From assembly GCA_049515555.1 (NCBI GenBank), contig JBEKTY010000102.1, positions 1 to 28,552 of the forward strand: a stretch of 28,552 nt of DNA. The letters run 5' to 3'. The DNA is from JBEKTY01 sp049515555. Lineage in GTDB: Bacteria > Planctomycetota > Planctomycetia > Pirellulales > Thermoguttaceae. The notes under the pieces were generated by a model that was not told the origin of the DNA, ran no database searches, and was given only the letters and a program-made list of their open reading frames with translations. Positions 23,789-28,552 of this stretch are shown here, in pieces. The translations under genes and the position numbers were made by a program. How positions within the stretch are numbered: position 1 is the stretch's first letter; each line of letters begins with the position of its first letter.

Positions 23789-25057
23789 TTAGCGGCCGCG
23801 CCGGTATATCCCGCATTTTGGAATCGCTTGTTTGAGACGCTGCAACTCGGCACCATCGGGTATTTCCGACGGCAGGAACAGGTATTCCAGCTTGGTAAGT
23901 CCCTTTAATTGCCACAACCCTTGGCTGCTTATCCCCGTTCCCTCCAACTGGAGCCACCTGAGGCACGGCAGCCCAGCCAGATGTTCTAGTCCGGCGTCGG
24001 TGATTTTTGTGCCCTTGAGGTCTAGCAGATCGAGACGAACCAGCCCCGCAATATGCGCTAAGCCGGGTGAGGTGATCTGCGTCCGCTCAAGAATCAACGA
24101 TTCAATCCGATTCAGACGCCGTAGCGGTTGCAGTCCGGCATCAGTCACTGGAGTCCTGCCAAGGGCCAGACGGATAAGAGTGGGCAGGGCGGCGAGATAA
24201 TCCAAGCCCGGTCCGACAACCCGCGTCCCCGACAGGTCCAAGTCCGTAAGACGGGCGAGTTGCGCCAGGTGGGCTAGACCTTTGTCGGTGATCGCTGTAT
24301 CCGCCAAGTTGAGACTCTCGACATTGGGAAGTACCCTCAGACCTGCCAACTGTTCGTCGCTGATTTGAGTGTGCTCAAGGCCAAGAGCATTCAGTTCGGC
24401 CAAAGGCCTCAAATCCACTAGGCCGGTCCCGGTGACCCGACAGCCTTTTAATATAAGAACCTGAAGATGCGACAGCTCTGCCAACCGGACCAAACCGCGA
24501 TCCGTAACGCGGGTGTCGTCTAGCCACAGGCCAATGAGGTTTCGCGCCTTGATGAGGTGTTGCAGACCCGCATCGCTGACCTCTGTGCCGCTTAGGTCTA
24601 GCCTCTTGCACGTTCCCAATCCCCACAGGTTACCCAACGACTCGTCGGTAATTGGACCCTCGGCCATGGCTCGCACCGGCTTATTTGCCGCTGCATAGCG
24701 CGGACCAGCCTCCGTCTTATGCTCCAACTCATCCCAGATCCATCGCACCGTCGCAAGGCTGTCTCCGGCAGCCATCCTGTCCTCCAGACCTGCTGCAAAC
24801 TCCTCCAAAGCGCCCCGCGTGTCGGGGTTCGTAGGCCACAAGTTGCAGAACGCGATGTCCGCCCAGACTGCGGCTTCCTCCCAGTGTTCGGGGCTTATTC
24901 TTGCCGGGCGCTCCTGCTTGAGCGAGCGGATACGGTCGTGGGTCCGACGGAGCAGGCCCCAAAACGCGAAGTGTGGGTAGAGCCACCAGCTAAGTGCCGC
25001 ACCGATGGCAACCAGGAGAAGAACGGACAACACAAGGACGGATCGTCGAGCGGTCAT
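23789..25057 (-). CDS. Membrane-anchored leucine-rich-repeat protein
   Basis: This encodes 422 residues. An N-terminal membrane helix (about 6-27, VLVLSVLLLVAIGAALSWWLY) is followed by a linker of about 130 residues. Then come about ten LRR units of 24 residues with the consensus T-x-I/V-T-D-x-G-L-x-x-L-x-x-L-x-x-L-x-x-L-x-L-x-G-T, from about residue 150 to 405. A short basic tail (CGIYRRGR) ends the protein. This GLxxL subtype is common in planctomycete genomes. The protein probably faces the periplasm and binds another protein or a polymer; no enzyme domain is present. No Shine-Dalgarno precedes ATG 25057, so translation may be leaderless or the start may be different. Confidence 0.85.
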   Translation of the reverse strand: MTARRSVLVLSVLLLVAIGAALSWWLYPHFAFWGLLRRTHDRIRSLKQERPARISPEHWEEAAVWADIAFCNLWPTNPDTRGALEEFAAGLEDRMAAGDSLATVRWIWDELEHKTEAGPRYAAANKPVRAMAEGPITDESLGNLWGLGTCKRLDLSGTEVSDAGLQHLIKARNLIGLWLDDTRVTDRGLVRLAELSHLQVLILKGCRVTGTGLVDLRPLAELNALGLEHTQISDEQLAGLRVLPNVESLNLADTAITDKGLAHLAQLARLTDLDLSGTRVVGPGLDYLAALPTLIRLALGRTPVTDAGLQPLRRLNRIESLILERTQITSPGLAHIAGLVRLDLLDLKGTKITDAGLEHLAGLPCLRWLQLEGTGISSQGLWQLKGLTKLEYLFLPSEIPDGAELQRLKQAIPKCGIYRRGR

Positions 25058-25480
25058 CGCAGCGCTATACTACTGACAAGGCCCGCATACCGATAGGAGT
25101 TCTGATCGCGCGCAACGCCCATAATCTTGACCTGGACGCCGATAACTGTCAAGAACTCGTGGTAGATCAACCATTAGCTAGAATCCGGCCACTTGGATCA
25201 GTTCGATCCGCTGCGATATGACGATCCTCGGGCATGAAAAGGCATGAAAGGGACCGGGTGGCCCCGGGCGGTTGCCCGCCTGGGGCTCCCAAAGACCCGA
25301 GCTTGCGCAATTAACGCACTGGGCTCCTTACGTTATCCATTCTCTACGCCTCGGTACACCGAGTGGATCGCCTGCGGGTAAGGCAAAGGCACAGGATGGC
25401 GCTCCAGGATCTGACGAAACCGGCCGCACGGCCCGCCGCTTCGCCCGCTTTCTCGCCCGCAAGCCGGAGGCTTGACAGAG
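25058..25480. other. Gene-free stretch
   Basis: I found no credible coding region here. It holds a small tandem duplication (GGCATGAAAA then GGCATGAAAG, about 25231-25250), a short dyad CTCGGTACACCGAG (about 25349-25362) and AAGCC-GG-AGGCTT-type inverted sequence near 25461-25473. The composition is mixed and could be decayed repeats. Confidence 0.4.
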
Positions 25481-25485
25481 AGTAG

Positions 25486-25516
25486 CCGGGGGTCGAAGCG
25501 CAGCGCAGACCCCCGG
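25486..25516. repeat. Palindromic repeat with 9-bp arms (family F)
   Basis: Arms CCGGGGGTC and GACCCCCGG enclose GAAGCGCAGCGCA. The core TCGAAGCGCAGCG resembles the TCGAGCGCAGCG core of the D-family repeat at 1-31 and 4650-4680, suggesting related elements. It lies 20 bp before element B3. Confidence 0.75.
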
Positions 25517-25535
25517 AGGCGAAACGTCCGCGTAT

Positions 25536-25596
25536 CAATGTAATCCGCACACGCCGTGTGCGGAAATCCGGCACACGGCGTGTGCCGACTACAATG
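25536..25596. repeat. Double-palindrome element, copy B3
   Basis: This is 61 bp with TACATTG and TACAATG outward termini. Its sequence is close to the reverse complement of copy B2, showing that the element occurs in both orientations. The two inner palindromes are CCGCACACGCCGTGTGCGG and CCGGCACACGGCGTGTGCC. Confidence 0.9.
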
Positions 25597-25837
25597 GTCT
25601 TCCCGAAGTTATTCTTCGGCCGGTGCTAATTTGCTCCATTGGGGCTTCGGACCGCACAGCCCGCATTCTGCCTTGAAGGCGATAGCCCCCGGTTAAATGT
25701 CACTTCCCCCGCCACAATATGGTGCATGAAACTCGGCTTGCGGGCCGGGGGATAATATGATACATTTGTATAGGTAGGGGATTGGGGATGAAGGGGACGG
25801 GGAGTGTTCAGTTTTCAGCTTGAGCCGGAACACCGGG

Positions 25838-25872
25838 AACTGAGCACCGAAAACTGAGCACTGAAAACTTAG
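25838..25872. repeat. Five heptads with a 14-bp higher-order unit
   Basis: AACTGAG, CACCGAA, AACTGAG, CACTGAA and AACTTAG follow one another without gaps, so the array repeats with a 7-bp step and a 14-bp super-unit. A related inverted sequence (TTCAGTTTTCAG) lies 30 bp upstream at about 25807-25818. Confidence 0.7.
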
Positions 25873-26004
25873 CCCTAGCCGTTGACCAATACTCGCCCGG
25901 CCACTACGGTATGGTTTTCCCCGTGCCGGAGGACCCTCCGGGAAGGCGGGAGCCCCACCTTTGGTGTGGCTGGCGAGCGGTTTTCAAGCGGGAGAAAGCA
26001 CAAG

Positions 26005-26033
26005 TCGAACAAATACCTCGCAAGACGTATAAT
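26005..26033 (+). promoter_or_regulatory. Candidate promoter for the gene at 26259
   Basis: A perfect TATAAT (26028-26033) lies 17 bp after TCGAAC (26005-26010), which matches the -35 consensus at only three positions. Transcription from about 26040 would give a leader of about 219 nt, most of it the 22-heptad array. Confidence 0.35.
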
Positions 26034-26091
26034 TTTGCGTTCACCGGCGGAATCGGTACTGCAAGTCAGCAAACAGGTTACAGAATTGTCG

Positions 26092-26245
26092 ATCCCCAAT
26101 CCCTAATCCCCAATCCCTAATCCCCAATCCCCAATCCCCAATCCCCAATCCCCAATCCCCAATCCCCAATCCCCAATCCCCAATCCCCAATCCCCAATCC
26201 CCAAGACCCAAAACCCAAGACCTAAGACCCAAGACCTAAGACCCA
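26092..26245. repeat. 22 contiguous heptads ending at a ribosome-binding site
   Basis: Sixteen ATCCCCA units (26092-26203; units 2 and 4 read ATCCCTA) pass without a gap into six AGACCCA-type units (26204-26245). The total is 154 bp, exactly 22 x 7. The next bases, AGGGAG, are the Shine-Dalgarno of the gene at 26259. The first heptad, written CCCCAAT, matches the cyanobacterial STRR1 repeat. Confidence 0.95.
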
Positions 26246-26258
26246 AGGGAGCACCATC

Positions 26259-27572
26259 ATGCGAAGTTTCTTAGTTGCCAATGCCGTAACGCCGGTCAAG
26301 GCGTCGGTCGTCGCGGCCGCCGTGAGCATGGTGCTGGGCTGCATGTCGCTCCTTTCGGCCCACGGCGCCGAGCAGCGGCCGGTAAAGGCAGCGCCGGAAG
26401 GCCGGCAGATTTGGCCTTCGCAGCCGCCCAAGGGCTGCCCCTTCGAGCCCTCGAAGACGCTGACCGGCATCCTCTTCACCGGCGTCCACAGCGACTACCA
26501 CTGCGGCGACACCTGGTACCCGTCGTGGGCCTCTAACGGCAACCAGTATTCGCCCTGGACCGACGGCACCACGGACGGCGTCGGTTCGTCCTCCGGTGGC
26601 GACCAGGCGGTGACGGGCAATGCCCTGCTGGTGGGCGACGATCCGCTGCACCTGGTAATCCACAACACGTCGCCGCCGCAGCCGGCCAGCCCCAAACCCT
26701 ACCAGGGGCGTTATCCTTGCGGCAGCCTGGTGTACAACGGGGTCTGGTACTACGGCACGTATTGCCTGGGCCCGGCCGGCTCGGTGCAGCACGAGGGCTT
26801 TACCTACAACTGGCCGGTGCTGGGGCCGATGCCCGGCTTCCGAGTATCGACCGATTTCGGCAAGACCTGGCGGCCCTCGCCGCTATCGCCCGAGCGGCCG
26901 CTGTTTCCCGAGCCGCGGAAGTTCATGGGGCCGGTGAAGATGGGCTGCCCGCACTTCGTCGACTTCGGCCGGAACATGGAGCACTCGCCCGACGGCAAGG
27001 CCTACCTGCTGGGCATGGGGGCCGAGGAGAACGACCCCCAGCCGCGATACGCCAACCTGAGTTGGATCACGGCCGACCAGGTCTACTTGGCCCGCGTCAC
27101 GCCCAGCATCGAGAACATCAACGACCCGGCGAAGTACGAGTTCTTTGCCGGCCGCGACGCCGCGGGCGGGCCCCGCTGGAGCCGCGACTTCTCGCAGATC
27201 CGGCCGCTTTTGGACTGGAACAACCACATGGGCTGCGCAACGGCGACCTACGACGCGGCGCTGAAAAAATACCTGATGTGCGTCACCGACGGCTGGCCGA
27301 CCTGCGCCAAGATGCACTCCTATGTGCTCGAGGCCGACGCGATCACCGGCCCCTGGCGGCTGGTGGTGTACATGAAGGATTTCGGCGAGCAGGGCTATTT
27401 TCTGAACTTCCCCTCGAAGTTCATCGGCCGCGACGGCAAGCGGCTGTGGCTGTGCTACTCGGCCAATTTCGCGCCCGATTGGAACGGCATGAAGCTGCGC
27501 ATCAATCCGCCGGGCGGGCGCTACGGCCTGTGCCTGCACGAGGTGCAGTTGCTGGCGCCGGGCCAGCGGTAG
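26259..27572 (+). CDS. Exported propeller-like protein, possibly DUF4185/glycosidase-related
   Basis: This encodes 437 residues. GGGAG lies 8 bp before the ATG. A long N-terminal hydrophobic segment (about 14-36) ends in SAHGAEQ, a likely signal-peptidase site; an alternative lipobox-like VLGC is weak. The body has blade-like segments typical of five-bladed propellers: GDTWYPSWASNG, GNALLVGDDPLHL, then FRVSTDFGKTWRPS, CPHFVDFGRNMEHSPDGKAYL, MGCATATYDAALKKYLM and LWLCYSANFAPDW. This pattern resembles DUF4185-type proteins, a family that includes characterised endo-D-arabinanases (GH183), but I cannot confirm membership. It may be an uncharacterised carbohydrate-active enzyme. It contains an unusual number of Cys (about nine) for an exported protein. 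Confidence 0.7.
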   Translation: MRSFLVANAVTPVKASVVAAAVSMVLGCMSLLSAHGAEQRPVKAAPEGRQIWPSQPPKGCPFEPSKTLTGILFTGVHSDYHCGDTWYPSWASNGNQYSPWTDGTTDGVGSSSGGDQAVTGNALLVGDDPLHLVIHNTSPPQPASPKPYQGRYPCGSLVYNGVWYYGTYCLGPAGSVQHEGFTYNWPVLGPMPGFRVSTDFGKTWRPSPLSPERPLFPEPRKFMGPVKMGCPHFVDFGRNMEHSPDGKAYLLGMGAEENDPQPRYANLSWITADQVYLARVTPSIENINDPAKYEFFAGRDAAGGPRWSRDFSQIRPLLDWNNHMGCATATYDAALKKYLMCVTDGWPTCAKMHSYVLEADAITGPWRLVVYMKDFGEQGYFLNFPSKFIGRDGKRLWLCYSANFAPDWNGMKLRINPPGGRYGLCLHEVQLLAPGQR

Positions 27573-27585
27573 GACGCAAGCGTTC

Positions 27586-27652
27586 AGTGTTCAGTATTCA
27601 GTGTTCAGTGTTCGGTGTTCAGCCTGAACCCGACAACTGACAACCGACAACT
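27586..27652. repeat. Two heptad arrays downstream of the propeller gene
   Basis: Five AGTGTTC-type heptads (27586-27620; one AGTATTC, one GGTGTTC) are followed after 11 bp by three GACAACT-type heptads (27632-27652). The second motif overlaps CTGACAA, the complement of the cyanobacterial STRR2 heptamer. The arrays lie between the propeller stop and the terminator of the convergent gene. Confidence 0.8.
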
Positions 27653-27656
27653 GCAT

Positions 27657-27688
27657 AAAAAACGCCGCCGGGGGGTTGCCCCGGCGGC
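27657..27688 (-). terminator. Intrinsic terminator of the EF-hand-like gene
   Basis: On the minus strand a perfect 10-bp GC stem (27688-27679 with 27673-27664; GCCGCCGGGG / CCCCGGCGGC), with a 5-nt loop, is followed by C and then six T (27662-27657). It lies 74 bp downstream of the gene stop at 27762. This is the clearest rho-independent terminator in the window. Confidence 0.9.
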
Positions 27689-27761
27689 TCGGTCGATCAT
27701 CGCGCCTCCTGCACAACCGCTTCCCACTGCTCACGGGCCAGCGGGTCCGCGGCCGGCAGGG

Positions 27762-28100
27762 CTATTCGGCCTTCTTCTTGCGCTTGGCGTAGCGCTCCTT
27801 CATGGCCGTCACGTACTCGTTCTTAGTGACCTTGCCCTCGTCGGCCTTCTTGATGTCGGTGAACAGCTTCTCGGCCCGGTCCGCCATCTTCGGGCTCACT
27901 TCCTTCACCCCGGCGATGAACTCGTCTTTGGTGAGCACGCCGGTCAGCGGATCGTGCTTCACCGCCTTTTCCAGGGCATCGAAGCGTTGCTCGGGGGTTA
28001 GCCGCTGCTTTTTCTCTTGGGCGAAGCTCGGCCGCGCCACGGCCAACAGCAGCCCAAGGGCGATCAGAACCATCAGACCCGTTCGTACCATTCTAATCAT
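27762..28100 (-). CDS. Small exported EF-hand-like protein
   Basis: This encodes 112 residues. GGAGGGAG precedes the ATG. A signal peptide (VRTGLMVLIALGLLLAVARPSFA) is followed by a charged helical domain with two EF-hand-like units: FDALEKAVKHDPLTGVLTKDEFI and FTDIKKADEGKVTKNEYV. The second loop (DIKKADEGKVTKNEY) lacks the full set of Asp ligands, so calcium binding is doubtful. The C-terminus is strongly basic (ERYAKRKKKAE). Planctomycetes encode many EF-hand proteins of this kind; the role is unknown. A strong terminator ends the transcript. Confidence 0.8.
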   Translation of the reverse strand: MIRMVRTGLMVLIALGLLLAVARPSFAQEKKQRLTPEQRFDALEKAVKHDPLTGVLTKDEFIAGVKEVSPKMADRAEKLFTDIKKADEGKVTKNEYVTAMKERYAKRKKKAE

Positions 28101-28344
28101 GTTCGCACTCCCTCCAGTTGGTGAAAAAAACTACCCGGCGATCCGGACGTCCGGCTCGTCGTCCCGAACTCTGCGTGTGGCGACGGTGATGGCTGGCCGG
28201 TGTATGGGCCGAGGCAAGGCATCGGAGCGTTTACCGCAGGCCCCCACCGTTGGCAGGATCAAGACATGGAGCCTTGAGCACTCAATCAAACCCCGTGGGT
28301 ACCGCCGGGTATCGCAAGCAAAAAAAGGTTTTTCCGGCAAACTT

Positions 28345-28371
28345 GCCACCGGCCGCGCGGTGGCCCTTTTT
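28345..28371. terminator. GC hairpin between the EF-hand-like and Cys-rich genes
   Basis: GCCACCG (28345-28351) pairs with CGGTGGC (28358-28364). It is followed by CC and five T on the plus strand, while on the minus strand seven T appear about 18 bp beyond the stem. Only the minus strand carries genes here, so it may terminate the Cys-rich gene imperfectly. The rest of 28101-28393 shows nothing. Confidence 0.35.
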
Positions 28372-28393
28372 CACCCGGTTCGGCGGCCGGCGC

Positions 28394-28552
28394 CTACTGG
28401 CAGCACGGGCAAGGCTGCTCACAAGGCGGACAGGCCTGACAGGCCGGCTCGCAGGTGCCGCACGGGGCGCCCTGCGTCATCGGAACACACCCCGCCGGTT
28501 GCGGCCGGTCGCGACCTAATTGCCACGAGTAACACATCTTACAGCCGCTGGC
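28394..28552 (-). CDS. Cys-rich protein, C-terminal part (runs off the window)
   Basis: A minus-strand frame open from the window edge encodes 52 residues before a TAG stop at 28396-28394. It contains 11 Cys: GCKMC, then PAGCVPMTQGAPCGTCEPAC, then QACPPCEQPCPCCQ at the C-terminus. The spacing (C-x2-C, C-x2-3-C, CPCC) suggests a disulphide-rich secreted or surface protein, or metal binding. The start lies outside the window; the internal ATGs have no Shine-Dalgarno. I do not recognise the family. Confidence 0.65.
   Translation of the reverse strand, partial: ASGCKMCYSWQLGRDRPQPAGCVPMTQGAPCGTCEPACQACPPCEQPCPCCQ

Noticed and set aside
25751..25776. AT-rich patch with ATACATTTGTAT dyad as an operator or promoter
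   Set aside because: It is almost 500 bp from the nearest start codon and has no matching -35; the dyad is too short to claim.
26041..26232. A 63-codon minus-strand frame rich in GLGIGDW repeats
   Set aside because: It is simply the translation of the heptad array; there is no Shine-Dalgarno and the period is not codon-driven.
26092..26245. CRISPR-like array
   Set aside because: The units are 7 bp and contiguous, with no spacers and no cas genes nearby.

Overview
The window looks like chromosomal DNA of a planctomycete. This rests on gene content, not on a marker gene: very high GC; many exported proteins, several with Tat (twin-arginine) signals on folds that are usually cytosolic; the planctomycete-type exported prenyltransferase-like repeat protein; a membrane-anchored leucine-rich-repeat protein; Pro/Tyr-rich and Cys-rich small secreted proteins; and intergenic DNA packed with short palindromes. 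No rRNA, tRNA, CRISPR array, transposase or phage gene was found.

Layout. Positions 48-5317 (minus strand): a 941-residue secreted protein of unknown function, an outer-membrane beta-barrel with a Pro-rich tandem-repeat neck, and a small membrane protein. Positions 5449-12940 (minus strand): a tight three-gene operon of GH78 alpha-L-rhamnosidase, galactokinase-like GHMP kinase and GH106 alpha-L-rhamnosidase. The first junction is an ATGA overlap and the second leaves 2 bp. Positions 13236-17948 (plus strand): prenyltransferase-fold repeat protein, GH27 alpha-galactosidase, Pro/Tyr-rich exported protein and an O-methyltransferase-like protein with a Tat-like leader. Positions 18078-20511: two Tat-exported proteins (sugar isomerase/epimerase-type TIM barrel; DUF362), transcribed divergently. 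Positions 20590-20890: a FitA-like antitoxin followed by what appears to be only the last 22 codons of its PIN toxin. Positions 21105-23733: ECF sigma factor, overlapping membrane protein (candidate anti-sigma) and secreted protein. Positions 23789-28552: LRR protein, a 1.2 kb gene-free repeat region, an exported propeller-like protein, a small EF-hand-like protein and the end of a Cys-rich protein.

Function. GH78, GH106 and GH27 together would release L-rhamnose and D-galactose from a complex polysaccharide. A rhamnogalacturonan or a rhamnose/galactose-rich algal or exopolysaccharide is an inference. The kinase encoded between the two rhamnosidases would phosphorylate a released sugar after uptake. 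No transporter or rhamnose catabolic gene lies in the window.

The most unusual feature is non-coding. At least five families of short palindromic or dyad elements recur here. Several unrelated arrays all have an exact 7-bp period, including 22 contiguous heptads ending at the ribosome-binding site of the gene at 26259. One heptad, CCCCAAT, matches the STRR1 repeat described in cyanobacteria. One dyad element sits inside the 5' end of the kinase frame and appears to supply its alternative ATG.
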